Source of the DNA: CALEMW01 sp964343835
GTDB lineage: Bacteria > Krumholzibacteriota > Krumholzibacteriia > LZORAL124-64-63
Assembly: GCA_964343835.1 (NCBI GenBank)
Contig: CAYFKR010000002.1
Coordinates: 234,565 to 298,564 of the forward strand
Direction of reading: 5' to 3'
Length of the DNA stretch: 64,000 nucleotides
Numbering within the stretch: position 1 is the stretch's first letter; each line of letters begins with the position of its first letter. Positions 8,281 to 16,216 of the stretch are shown here, piece after piece. Position numbers and translations under genes: made by a program. The notes beneath the pieces are model-generated. The model was not told the origin of the DNA. It did no database searches and was given only the letters and a program-made list of their open reading frames with translations.

Positions 8281-9159
8281 TTGTCGACCTCAACGCTCAG
8301 CCTGAAGAACATCCATCCGCGGGACCTCAAGCTCGTGGTCAAGGAAGTCCCCACGCTTCCCATCGTCTACCAGCAGCTCTTCAGCAAGATGAGCAACCCG
8401 AACGTCTCGATGCCCCAGCTGGCCGAGATCGTCTCGAAGGACCAGTCCCTGGCCACCAAGATCCTGAAGCTCGTGAACTCCGCCTTCTACGGCTACAAGA
8501 AGGAGATCACGACCATCAGCCGCGCCATGGTGATCCTGGGCTTCCGCACGGTGCGCAATGCCGCGCTGGCCATCAGCGTGTTCGACTACGTCGCCGGCTG
8601 CCCCGAGGACAGCAAGTTCCCTGTAGAGGATTTCTGGAAGCACAGCCTCTGCACGGCGAGCACGTGCAAGGTCCTGGGCCAGAAGGTCGGCATCAAGCAG
8701 CAGGAGGAGACCTTCGTCTGCGGCCTGCTCCACGACGTCGGCAAGCTGATCATGAAGAAGTACTTCGAAGAGGACTTCAACGAGGTCTGCGACTACTCGC
8801 TGGACAACCAGGTGAGCTGGAGCGCCGCCGAGGACAAGCTCCTGGGCGTGAACCACGCGACCCTCGCCAAGGCCGTCCTGCGCAGCTGGAATTTCCCGCC
8901 GAACCTGGTCGAGGCCGTGCAGTTCCACCATACCCTGAGCTCGGGCGCTTCCTACCCCGACCTGGTGTCCCTGGTGAACGTGGCGGACCACATCTCCTAC
9001 GAGCTGGACATGGGTGCACCCGCCAGCCGTGTCGGCGCGGAGTGCGACCCCGCCGCGCTGAAGGAGCTGGGTACGACCATGGAGCAGTGCATGACCCACA
9101 AGGATGAGATCCTGTCGGAGACCGAGGCGGCCCTCGAGATCCTGCAGATCATCACCTGA
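8281..9159 (+). CDS. HDOD domain signalling protein
   Basis: This 292-residue cytoplasmic protein consists essentially of one HDOD domain. The entry is VVKEVPTLPIVYQQLFSKM, followed by AEIVSKDQSLATKILKLVNS and SRAMVILGFRTVRNAAL, the usual HDOD helices. An HD motif HDVGKLIM sits at residues 151-158. HDOD proteins are regulatory HD-superfamily relatives involved in two-component signalling, motility or stress responses; most lack phosphodiesterase activity. No extra output domain is present. The start is TTG at 8281, just after an AGGAGGAG tract; the frame is open far upstream only because the shadow frame of selD happens to be open. A strong terminator follows, and a structured leader precedes. 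Confidence 0.9.
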   Translation: MSTSTLSLKNIHPRDLKLVVKEVPTLPIVYQQLFSKMSNPNVSMPQLAEIVSKDQSLATKILKLVNSAFYGYKKEITTISRAMVILGFRTVRNAALAISVFDYVAGCPEDSKFPVEDFWKHSLCTASTCKVLGQKVGIKQQEETFVCGLLHDVGKLIMKKYFEEDFNEVCDYSLDNQVSWSAAEDKLLGVNHATLAKAVLRSWNFPPNLVEAVQFHHTLSSGASYPDLVSLVNVADHISYELDMGAPASRVGAECDPAALKELGTTMEQCMTHKDEILSETEAALEILQIIT

Positions 9160-9179
9160 TCCGGTCCGGGCGGAAACGG

Positions 9180-9212
9180 AAAGGGCGGCGCCGACCGGCG
9201 CCGCCCTTTCTT
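9180..9212 (+). terminator. Strong intrinsic terminator between HDOD gene and rmuC
   Basis: A perfect 13-bp stem (9180-9192 with 9197-9209) has a GACC loop; arms AAAGGGCGGCGCC and GGCGCCGCCCTTT, then CTT. It lies between convergent genes and can work in both directions because the stem is flanked by A and T runs. Confidence 0.85.
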
Positions 9213-9229
9213 CGTGTTCCAGACGGCCG

Positions 9230-10489
9230 TTACTCCGCCTCGGCTTCCTTCTCCATCTCCGGCACGTCCAGCGACCTCACGTCCTCGTCCACGGTCTTCG
9301 GGGCCTCCAGCTCGTCCTTCACCGTCACCCCCAGCTCGCGGAACTTGCGGGCCTGGGGCAGCACCATCCGCTCCAGCGAACCCACCGCGGCGTCGTAGGC
9401 CCCCCGCGCCCCGTCGATGCCCTTGCCCACCTTCTGCATGTGCCCCAGGAACGACGCGATGCGGTTGTGCATGACCGCCCCCAGCTCGCTAACCTTGCGG
9501 GCGTTCTCCGCCAGGGCCTCCTGCCGCCAGCCGAACATCACGCTCTTGAGGATGGCGATCAGGGTGGTCGGCGTGGCGATGATGACCTTCCGCTCCGCCG
9601 CGTACTCCGTCAGCCCGTGGTCCACCTCCAGCGCCGCGTACAGGAACGCCTCGTTGCTCAGGAACATCACCACGAAATCCGGCGTGTTCTCGAACTGGTC
9701 CCAGTACGACTTCTGCCCCAGGGCGTTGATGTGGTCGCGCAGGTGCCGCGCGTGCTTCTGCATGTGGGCGGCGGCCTCGGTCTCGGAGTCGGTGGCCAGT
9801 GCATCCAGGTACGCGTCGAGGGGCGTCTTGGCATCCACCACCAGATGCTTGCCCGCCGGCAGCTTCACCACCAGATCCGGCCGGAACGCCCGCTCCTCCC
9901 CCTGCACGTGGGCCTGGGTGGAGAAGTCGCAGTGCTCGCTCAGCCCCGCCAGCTCCACGATGCGCTTCAGCGTCATCTCGCCCCACTGCCCCCGCACGCT
10001 GGGCTTGCGCAGGGCGCTCACCAGGTTGCGGGTCTCGGACTGGAGCCGCGCCTGGTCCTCGCGCAGGGTCGACAGCAGCTGGTTCAGGCCGCCGGCGCTC
10101 TCCTTGCGCTCTTTCTCCGTGCGGTCCACGTGCTCGCGCAGCTGGTCAAGGGTCCTGGAGATGGGCTTGACCATGCTCTCGACGGCCTGCTCGCGCTTCT
10201 CCAGCTCCCCCTTGGCCGTCGCCTGCTCCCTCGCGAACTCGGCCTTGGCGAGCTGCAGGAACGACTCGCTGTTCTGCTGGAGTGTGTCGGCGGCCACGGC
10301 CTTGAAGGCATCGCGGGCGTCGGCGGCGGCCTTCTCCACGGCGGCCACTCGCTCCGCCGATGCCTTGCGCTCGGCTTCGAGTTCCGCGGTGAGGCGGGCC
10401 TCGGCGGCACGGGCGCGGGCGTTGGCGAGGAACCAGCCGAGGGCGAGGCCGGCGGCGAGGGCGATGAGTGCGGTGAGGGTGGGGGTCAT
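9230..10489 (-). CDS. rmuC: DNA recombination protein RmuC
   Basis: This 419-residue protein has the RmuC architecture. An N-terminal transmembrane anchor sits at residues 3-22 (TLTALIALAAGLALGWFLA). A long charged coiled coil follows to about residue 170. The conserved RmuC nuclease-like domain includes SVRGQWGEMTLKRIVELAGL, FRPDLVVKLPAGKHLVVDAK, PDFVVMFLSNEAF and IIATPTTLIAILKSV. RmuC limits inversions at short inverted repeats and belongs to the PD-(D/E)XK group. An ATG 54 bases further upstream is in frame, but the ATG at 10489 has GAAAGG seven bases before it and places the membrane segment at the N-terminus. It stands alone, facing the HDOD gene across a shared terminator. Confidence 0.95.
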   Translation of the reverse strand: MTPTLTALIALAAGLALGWFLANARARAAEARLTAELEAERKASAERVAAVEKAAADARDAFKAVAADTLQQNSESFLQLAKAEFAREQATAKGELEKREQAVESMVKPISRTLDQLREHVDRTEKERKESAGGLNQLLSTLREDQARLQSETRNLVSALRKPSVRGQWGEMTLKRIVELAGLSEHCDFSTQAHVQGEERAFRPDLVVKLPAGKHLVVDAKTPLDAYLDALATDSETEAAAHMQKHARHLRDHINALGQKSYWDQFENTPDFVVMFLSNEAFLYAALEVDHGLTEYAAERKVIIATPTTLIAILKSVMFGWRQEALAENARKVSELGAVMHNRIASFLGHMQKVGKGIDGARGAYDAAVGSLERMVLPQARKFRELGVTVKDELEAPKTVDEDVRSLDVPEMEKEAEAE

Positions 10490-10708
10490 GGGGGCCTTTC
10501 GGGATCGTGGTGACGATGGAGGACATGGTAGCAGATCAAGCACGCCGGGTGGAGACGATGGTGCCCCCCGGCGTCGGTTCTCGCCAGGGTGTCGTCGACC
10601 GTATTCGGCTCCTCGTGCCGATCAGCCGTACGACGACCACGTGACCCACCTGTAACCCGCTGATCTCATGGAACATATGACATTGTTCTTTGCAACGCGA
10701 AATCTCTC

Positions 10709-10737
10709 TTGATTATCGTACGCCTATTGCTTACCAT
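10709..10737 (+). promoter_or_regulatory. Candidate promoter for the HNH endonuclease gene
   Basis: TTGATT at 10709-10714, 17 bases, TACCAT at 10732-10737. Each box matches four of six consensus positions. It lies in an AT-richer stretch 36 bases before the TTG start, leaving a very short leader. Nothing else could be named in the 10490-10772 gap. Confidence 0.4.
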
Positions 10738-10772
10738 ACAGCTTCGACCCCCTCCCGGATCGGCAGACTCCG

Positions 10773-11756
10773 TTGCTTCAAGATGCCCAACGCGTCCACG
10801 AACGCCTCGTGGATGCCCTCCGCGTATTGCGCCGCGCCGAGCGCTCCGCCGTCACACTGTTCGCCCACGTGATGGACGACGGGCTGTTTCGGCGGCTCGG
10901 GTACGCCACCATCGAACTGTATGGGACCCAGGGACTCGGGCTGTCCGTCGCGAAGACGCGGCAGTTCGTGCGACTGGCGGCTGCGTTGGAGCGGTTGCCG
11001 GCCACGCGGGCCGCGCTGGACGGCGGCGAGCTGTCGTGGACGAAGGCGCGGACCATCGCCGCGGTTGCAACATCGCGCACCGAGGAGCGGTGGGTGGCGG
11101 AGGCGGCGGTCGCTACTTCGCGTGAGTTGGAGGTGAAGGTCGCGCAGGCGCGAAAGCGGAACCGCCGCGAACGCGATCGGTTGCGGCGTGCGCGGGGGCA
11201 GGCGGCCATGGTGTTGGACACGCCCAAGGCCGCCGCGTCCGTCGAGACGCCCGTCACGGTGTCGCTCACCCTCACGCCGGTGGAAGCCGCGCGGTTCGAG
11301 GGGCTGTTGGAGACGCTGCGCAAGAAGGGCCACCGTCAGTCCCGCGCCGCCCTCGTCCTGGAAGGGCTCGATGCCCTGGTCGCCTCCGACGGACCACGTG
11401 GTGCGGCCGCATCCCCTTACCAGGTCATCGCCTACACCTGCAACACCTGCAACACGACCACCGTCGCCGGCCGCCCCGTCGCGCCCGCCGCCGTAGCGGC
11501 CATGCAGTGCGACTCGGTCCGATCATCGCAGGACCCTGCAGAGCCCAACCGCTCCACCATCCCCCCATCGATCCGCCGCGCCGTCCTCGCCCGCGACCAC
11601 CACCGATGCACCACCCCCGGCTGCGGCACCACCCGCTTCCTGGAGGTGCACCACATCACGCCCCGCGTACGCGGTGGCACCAACGAGCCCGACAACCTCG
11701 CAACCCTGTGCAGCGCGTGTCATCGCCACGTCCATGAACGGGAGGTGCCCACATAG
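10773..11756 (+). CDS. HNH endonuclease (DUF222-type N-terminus)
   Basis: This 327-residue protein ends in an HNH nuclease domain at residues 278-327. RCTTPGCGTTRFLEVHHITP is followed by RVRGGTNEPDNLATLCSACH, giving the two zinc CxxC-type pairs, the catalytic HH and the final Asn and His. The N-terminal 200 residues are helical and Arg-rich (LGLSVAKTRQFVRLAAALE, GELSWTKARTIAAVA), like the DUF222 region of many stand-alone HNH proteins, which are often multicopy and of unclear role. No ATG start exists in the frame; TTG 10773 is the only usual start after the stop at 10710. No ribosome site is visible, so expression may be leaderless or the real start may differ. A short hairpin terminator follows. 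Confidence 0.82.
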   Translation: MLQDAQRVHERLVDALRVLRRAERSAVTLFAHVMDDGLFRRLGYATIELYGTQGLGLSVAKTRQFVRLAAALERLPATRAALDGGELSWTKARTIAAVATSRTEERWVAEAAVATSRELEVKVAQARKRNRRERDRLRRARGQAAMVLDTPKAAASVETPVTVSLTLTPVEAARFEGLLETLRKKGHRQSRAALVLEGLDALVASDGPRGAAASPYQVIAYTCNTCNTTTVAGRPVAPAAVAAMQCDSVRSSQDPAEPNRSTIPPSIRRAVLARDHHRCTTPGCGTTRFLEVHHITPRVRGGTNEPDNLATLCSACHRHVHEREVPT

Positions 11757-11760
11757 AAGA

Positions 11761-11787
11761 AGCCCGGCGCCATCGCGGCACCGGGCT
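11761..11787. terminator. Bidirectional terminator between HNH and arsR-type gene
   Basis: The arms AGCCCGGCGCC (11761-11771) and GGCACCGGGCT (11777-11787) pair with one internal mismatch around a 5-base loop. It lies directly after the HNH stop and 25 bases before the end of the convergent regulator gene. Confidence 0.6.
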
Positions 11788-11812
11788 CCGATTCCATCGC
11801 CAGGCGCAGAGG

Positions 11813-12148
11813 TCAGTCGCCCTGCTTCTTGATCAGGTCGGTCAGGCCGGCCTGGTCCTCCAGGCGCTCCAGCAGGATCTCGCGGGTGAGGAAGCAGGCC
11901 TCGGTGATCTTCTGCGAGCGGAGGGAGTAGTGGACGTTGATGCCGTCCTTGCGGGTGTTCACCACGCCGGCCTGGCGCAGCACGGCCAGGTGCTGGGACG
12001 TGTTGGCCTTGGGGATCTCCAGGCGCTCGGCCAGCTTGTTCACGCAGATCTCGCCTTCCTCCTTGAGGATGTCGAGGATCTCGAGGCGCTTCGGGTTGGA
12101 GAGCGTCTTGCAGAGTTCGGCCTGCATTTCGTACAGCTTCTTGTCCAC
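11813..12148 (-). CDS. ArsR-family winged-helix transcriptional repressor
   Basis: This 111-residue repressor has the ArsR fold. AELCKTLSNPKRLEILDILK is the first helix pair. The recognition region contains PKANTSQHLAVLRQAGVV, followed by the wing TRKDGINVHYSLRS. Cysteines lie at residues 13, 36 and about 85. The classic ELCVCDL metal site is absent (GEICVNKL has one Cys), so sensing could be by thiol redox as in BigR/SqrR or by another metal site; this is inference. Its own promoter has a perfect TTGACA with a dyad just upstream. The likely regulon includes itself and the DUF2892-TolC-adaptor-RND operon beyond ispH, whose -10 box sits in another dyad. Confidence 0.92.
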   Translation of the reverse strand: MDKKLYEMQAELCKTLSNPKRLEILDILKEEGEICVNKLAERLEIPKANTSQHLAVLRQAGVVNTRKDGINVHYSLRSQKITEACFLTREILLERLEDQAGLTDLIKKQGD

Positions 12149-12208
12149 GTCAGGACCCCTCGGAAGGCGTGATTCGTCGGGAATGTGAAAAGCCCACGTC
12201 AGAGCTTC

Positions 12209-12262
12209 AACTTAACCGAGCGGTGCTGGACTGTCAAAATCAATGTCCTGCGCAACATGATT
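12209..12262 (-). promoter_or_regulatory. Promoter and possible operator of the ArsR-type gene
   Basis: On the minus strand, TTGACA (12232-12237), 17 bases and TAAGTT (12209-12214) form a promoter with a perfect -35. Abutting the -35 is an imperfect dyad: AATCAATGT (12238-12246), eight bases, ACATGATT (12255-12262). It is a plausible autoregulatory site. Confidence 0.55.
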
Positions 12263-12283
12263 GTCCTGCAACTATAGAGACTG

Positions 12284-13228
12284 TTAACGTCGCAATTCGG
12301 CAGGGAGGTCGAATCTCACATCTTCTTCCATGACAACGAATTCCTCGATATCCCATCCGTCTCCCCGGAGTTTGTCGACGATGCCCTGGACCAGGTGCTC
12401 GGGGGCCGAGGCGCCCGCCGTCATGCCCACGCGGGCCTTACGGTCGAGGACGTCGTCGGGCAGGTCGGCAACGCCTCCCACCAGGTCGGCGCTCACACCG
12501 CTGCGCACGGCCACCTCGCAGAGGCGGCGGGAGTTGCTGCTGTTGGGTGAGCCGACTACCAAAAGGTGGTCGATGCCGGCGTCGACCATGGCCTTCACCC
12601 CGTCCTGGCGGTTCTGGGTGGCGTAGCAGATGTCGCTCTTGGCGGGGCCCTCGAGGTCGGGGATGCGGCGTTCGAGGGCGTCGACGATGCCGCGGGTCTC
12701 GTCCACGCTGAGGGTGGTCTGGGTGACGTGGTAGACGGGGCGGTCGGCGGGGAGGTCGAGGGCCGCGGCGTCCTCCTCGCTGGTGACGAGGGTGATGTCG
12801 TCGGGGGCCTCTCCCATGGTGCCCTCCACCTCGTCGTGCCCTTCATGGCCGATCAGGACGATGTGGCGCCCCTTGGCCGCGTTGGTCACGACCTGCTTGT
12901 GGACCTTGGTGACGAGGGGGCAGGTGGCGTCGACCACGCGGAGGCCGCGGGTGTCGGCCTCATCGCGCACCGCAGGCGAAACTCCGTGGGCGCTGAACAC
13001 CACGTCGGCGCCCTCAGGCACCTCGTCCAGCTCGTCCACGAACACCACGCCGCGGCTGCGGAAGTCGTCGACGACCGCCTGGTTGTGGACGATCTCCTTG
13101 CGCACGTAGAGCGGACCCTCGACAGATCCGAGCATGTGGTCCACAATCGCGATGGCCCGTTCCACCCCTGCGCAGAAACCGCGCGGGCTGGCCAGGAGCA
13201 GGGTCTTGGTTCCGTTGTTGCCGCTCAT
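12284..13228 (-). CDS. ispH: 4-hydroxy-3-methylbut-2-enyl diphosphate reductase
   Basis: IspH (LytB) catalyses the last step of the MEP pathway, reducing HMBPP to IPP and DMAPP with a [4Fe-4S] cluster. The 314-residue protein has the three cluster cysteines at C19 (RGFCAGVERAI), C103 (DATCPLVTKVH) and C201 (DICYATQNRQ), matching E. coli C12, C96 and C197. The conserved EIVHNQ histidine, GHEGHDEVEGT, VTQTTLSVDET and SPNSSNSRRL are also present. The ATG at 13228 has GGGAGG five bases upstream; an upstream ATG pair at 13291 would add 21 residues without a ribosome site. It is transcribed alone toward the ArsR-type gene and is divergent from the efflux operon. Confidence 0.97.
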   Translation of the reverse strand: MSGNNGTKTLLLASPRGFCAGVERAIAIVDHMLGSVEGPLYVRKEIVHNQAVVDDFRSRGVVFVDELDEVPEGADVVFSAHGVSPAVRDEADTRGLRVVDATCPLVTKVHKQVVTNAAKGRHIVLIGHEGHDEVEGTMGEAPDDITLVTSEEDAAALDLPADRPVYHVTQTTLSVDETRGIVDALERRIPDLEGPAKSDICYATQNRQDGVKAMVDAGIDHLLVVGSPNSSNSRRLCEVAVRSGVSADLVGGVADLPDDVLDRKARVGMTAGASAPEHLVQGIVDKLRGDGWDIEEFVVMEEDVRFDLPAELRR

Positions 13229-13297
13229 GCATCCTCCCGTCTCGACAGCCACGATACAAGCAGCGGACGGCAGGGGCAAACGGCGCATCATCCGTCC

Positions 13298-13330
13298 TTG
13301 ACAGGAATGAATTCCATGATATAGTTATAT
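13298..13330 (+). promoter_or_regulatory. Strong promoter and operator-like dyad of the efflux operon
   Basis: TTGACA (13298-13303), 16 bases and TATAGT (13320-13325) is one of the best sigma-70-like promoters in the window. The -10 is embedded in the palindrome ATATAGTTATAT (13319-13330), a natural site for an ArsR-type repressor. The leader is about 65 bases before the DUF2892 start. Confidence 0.65.
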
Positions 13331-13399
13331 GCGAAACTTCTAAACAGATCCCCAGCGGATCACCCCGGACAATGGTCTTTGCGAAAGGTGGCACTCAGC

Positions 13400-13609
13400 A
13401 TGACCATGCACCAGATCCTCCGTCTCGTGGCCGGCTTCTTCACCCTGTTGAGCCTGGCTCTCGCCCACTTCGTCAGTCCCAAGTGGCTCTGGTTCACGGC
13501 TTTCGTGGGCCTGAACCTGTTCCAGTCCGCCTTCACGGACTGGTGCCCGCTGATCACCATGCTCCGCAAGGCCGGCGTGCCCGAGAGCAAGACCGGCAGC
13601 TGCGGCTAG
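13400..13609 (+). CDS. DUF2892 (YgaP transmembrane-domain-like) membrane protein
   Basis: This 69-residue inner membrane protein has two hydrophobic helices. The DUF2892 signature is seen in RLVAGFFTLLSLALAHFVSP, then WLWFTAFVGLNLFQSAFTDW with CPLITMLRKAGV. The same domain forms the membrane part of the rhodanese YgaP. Stand-alone copies are common next to ArsR-type regulators and in sulfur- or metal-responsive operons, often with a conserved Cys after the second helix as here. The ATG at 13400 is preceded by AAAGGTGG; a TTG seven codons upstream is less likely. It is the first gene of the operon with TolC, adaptor and RND pump. A sulfur or thiol link is inferred. Confidence 0.85.
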   Translation: MTMHQILRLVAGFFTLLSLALAHFVSPKWLWFTAFVGLNLFQSAFTDWCPLITMLRKAGVPESKTGSCG

Positions 13610-13673
13610 ACGACCGATCATGACATCCCACCACCGTTTCTTGACGTGGCACGGCCACAGGAAAGGAACCGAC

Positions 13674-15110
13674 ATGCGTATGGACGGAACGATGGCCCGG
13701 GTCCTGGCCCTGGTGATCGCCCTCGTCCCGCTGGCGACCGTGGCGGTCGCCGACGAGGCGACGGTCGCCCTGGACGAGCTGGGGACGGTCCGCAACGACA
13801 CCCTCTACGTTTCGCGCGACGACGTCGTGCGCGCGGCGGGGGCCCACAACGAGATGCTCAAGGCGTCCGGCGCCATGACCGACGCCGCGGCGGCCGACGC
13901 CCTCGGGGCGTGGCGGGGCTTCCTCCCCCGGCTCTCGCTGGGCGCCTACCGCATGCGCACCGACGACGCCCTGTACGGCTTCGGGTTCAAGCTGAACCAG
14001 CGCATCGCGACCCAGGCCGACTTCTCCGCTCCGCCCATGGAGGGCATGCCGGCGCCGGCGCCCTTCGGCGACGCCCTGAACTACCCGGGCGTGAGCGAGA
14101 ACAACATCATGCAGGTGAAGCTGCAGCAGCCCGTCTTCAACGGCGGCATGGCCCTGTACGGCAAGAAGGCCGCCAACGCCATGGCGCGTTCGGCCGAGAG
14201 CGGACACGAGCGCGCCCGCGAGACGGTGAAACTCCACGCCGTGAAGGCCTACGAGGGTCTGGTGCTGGCTCGGGCCTACGTGAAGGTCATGGAGCAGGCC
14301 ATGGCATCGGCCGACAGCCATGTGAACCAGGCCCAGGCCATGTTCGACAACGAGATGGTCACCGAGGCCGACCTGCTGCAGGCCCGCGTCTACCGCGACG
14401 CCCTGAAACAGCGCCTGATCGAGGTGCGGAACATGACCCGCACGGCCGGCGAGTACGTGAAGCTGCTCACCTCGCTGGAGACGGATCTGGTGATCGCGCC
14501 CGCGGACGAGGGCGCCGCCGTGGACGTGGCCGGGGGCGTGAGCCTGGACGGCGTGGGCAACCGCAGCGACCTGCTGGCCAGCCGCGAGCAGGCCCTGGCC
14601 GCGTCGCACATGACCAGGGTGGCCCGCGGCGCCATGGTCCCCCACCTGAACCTGCAGGCTGAGAAGAACTGGTTCCACCGGGACGAGTTCCTGGGCGACG
14701 AGGCGGACAGCTGGATCTTCGGGATCTACGCCACCTGGGACGTCTTCTCGGGCCTGGAGAACATCGGCGGGCTGAAGAAGGCCCGGGCCCAGAGCCGCGC
14801 CGCCGAGTGGATGCACGAGTTCCAGTCGCGCCAGGCGAAGGTGGAGGCCACGCAGGCCGGCTTCGAGCTCGAAGCCGCCGCCGACCGCCTCGCCGTGGCC
14901 CGCGACGCCGTGGCCGCGGCCCGCGAAGGGCTGCGCATCGTCGACAACATGTACCGCGAGGGCCTCGCCTCGATGGTCGACCTCCTGGACGTCCAGGCGG
15001 CGGCCACCATGGCCGAGGGCAATCTCGTCCAGGCGCGTCACGACTACAACGTGAGCCTGGCCAGTCTCGTCTTCGCCGGCGGATCGATCGTTCCGACGGC
15101 CGGGGAGTGA
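13674..15110 (+). CDS. TolC family outer membrane efflux protein
   Basis: This 478-residue exported protein has a signal peptide ending near VAVADE (residues 1-27). The body shows the internally repeated helical-hairpin pattern of TolC-type channels. The two halves contain matching stretches: LPRLSLGAYRMRTDDA and VPHLNLQAEKNWFHRDEF, each followed by strand-forming YGFGFKLNQ and WIFGIYATWDVFSG, then long coiled helices. The C-terminal helix includes REGLASMVDLLDVQAA, which matches the EGxxSxxDLLxAQ-like TolC motif. It provides the outer membrane exit duct for the RND pump encoded just downstream. The start at ATG 13674 is preceded by an AGGAAAGGAA tract; an ATG at 13620 has no ribosome site and would mask the signal peptide. 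Confidence 0.93.
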   Translation: MRMDGTMARVLALVIALVPLATVAVADEATVALDELGTVRNDTLYVSRDDVVRAAGAHNEMLKASGAMTDAAAADALGAWRGFLPRLSLGAYRMRTDDALYGFGFKLNQRIATQADFSAPPMEGMPAPAPFGDALNYPGVSENNIMQVKLQQPVFNGGMALYGKKAANAMARSAESGHERARETVKLHAVKAYEGLVLARAYVKVMEQAMASADSHVNQAQAMFDNEMVTEADLLQARVYRDALKQRLIEVRNMTRTAGEYVKLLTSLETDLVIAPADEGAAVDVAGGVSLDGVGNRSDLLASREQALAASHMTRVARGAMVPHLNLQAEKNWFHRDEFLGDEADSWIFGIYATWDVFSGLENIGGLKKARAQSRAAEWMHEFQSRQAKVEATQAGFELEAAADRLAVARDAVAAAREGLRIVDNMYREGLASMVDLLDVQAAATMAEGNLVQARHDYNVSLASLVFAGGSIVPTAGE

Positions 15111-15142
15111 TCGCCATGAAGACCATCCGGAGGAACGATTCC

Positions 15143-16216
15143 ATGAGCGTCAAGAGGATCACCGCCGCGGCGGCCGCCGTGCTGCTGCTGACGACCCTGC
15201 TGGCCGGCTGCGCCGAGAAGGCTCCCGAGGTCCGGCCCGTGGGCGAGGACGTCGCCTGCGAGACCGTCGTCGCCGCCGAACGCGAGCTGCCCGTGCTGGT
15301 CACGGCCGTGGGCAGCGTCGAGCCCGAGACCCGCGTCCACGTGAGCACGCGGATGATGGGCTGGGTCAGCGAGCTCCACGTCGCCGAGGGCGACACCGTC
15401 GCCGAGGGCCAGCGTCTGCTGACCATCGACGACGAGGACATGAAGGCCAAGCGCGCCCAGGTGGAGGCCGGCATCCGCGAGGCGAACGCCGTGGTGGCGA
15501 ACGCCGAGACCATGGCCGCCCGGTTCCGCAACCTGTACGAGGCCAAGGCCGTGTCCAAGGCCCAGCTCGACGACGTCGAGACCGGCCTGGAACGCGCCCG
15601 CGCCGGGTTGGCCCAGGCCAAGGCCGCCCGCGCCGAGCTGAACGTCCACCTGGGCTACCTGGACATCAAGTCGCCCATGGCCGGCGTCGTGACGCGGCGC
15701 ATGGTGGACGTGGGCGACATGGCGGCGCCCGGCTACCCGCTGCTGTTCGTGGACGACCTGTCCACCATGAAGATCGTCGCCCGGCTGGGCGAGAAGGACG
15801 TGAACTCCGTTTCGGCGGGCGACATGGTCACGGCTCACGTGACCAGTCTCGACCGTGCCACCTTCGAGGTCGAGGTCGCCCGCCTCATTCCCTCCGCGAA
15901 CCCCGGTTCGCGCACCTACGACATCGAGATGTCCGTGGCCAACGACGGCCGCCTGAAGCCCGGCATGTTCGCCCGCGTGGACGTGCCCGTGGGTTCGCGG
16001 CGCGGCGTCGTGGTGCCGGCCGGGGCCGTGCACGAGCGCGGCCAGCTGACCGGCGTGTGGATCGTGGACGCCGACGGCGCGGCGCAGCTGCGCTGGGTCC
16101 GCCTCGGCGATGCCGTGGACGGCGGCGTGGAAGTCCTGACGGGCCTCGAGGGCGGCGAGACCATCGTCGTCTCCAGCGCCAAGCCGCTGGCCGAGGGCGA
16201 CAGGGTGGTGAGGTAG
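15143..16216 (+). CDS. RND efflux periplasmic adaptor subunit (membrane fusion lipoprotein)
   Basis: This 357-residue lipoprotein has a lipobox LLAGC with the acylated Cys at residue 23. The HlyD/MFP fold follows. It starts with a split lipoyl domain (GSVEPETRVHVSTRMMGWVS, with partner LDIKSPMAGVVTRRMVDVGD), then an alpha-hairpin of about 80 residues between the halves (AVVANAETMAARFRNLYEAK) and a beta-barrel domain (LGEKDVNSVSAGDMVTAHV). A membrane-proximal part ends in LEGGETIVVSSAKPLAEGD. It links the inner-membrane pump to TolC. The ATG at 15143 has GGAGGAA upstream; ATG 15116 is in frame but places charged residues before the signal peptide. The pump ORF starts directly at the base after its stop. 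Confidence 0.93.
   Translation: MSVKRITAAAAAVLLLTTLLAGCAEKAPEVRPVGEDVACETVVAAERELPVLVTAVGSVEPETRVHVSTRMMGWVSELHVAEGDTVAEGQRLLTIDDEDMKAKRAQVEAGIREANAVVANAETMAARFRNLYEAKAVSKAQLDDVETGLERARAGLAQAKAARAELNVHLGYLDIKSPMAGVVTRRMVDVGDMAAPGYPLLFVDDLSTMKIVARLGEKDVNSVSAGDMVTAHVTSLDRATFEVEVARLIPSANPGSRTYDIEMSVANDGRLKPGMFARVDVPVGSRRGVVVPAGAVHERGQLTGVWIVDADGAAQLRWVRLGDAVDGGVEVLTGLEGGETIVVSSAKPLAEGDRVVR

Noticed and set aside
7396..9159. A 587-codon frame that would fuse a selD-overlapping peptide to the HDOD protein
   Set aside because: The first part is a shadow frame of selD with low-complexity composition; the HDOD protein has its own AGGAGGAG site and TTG start at 8281.
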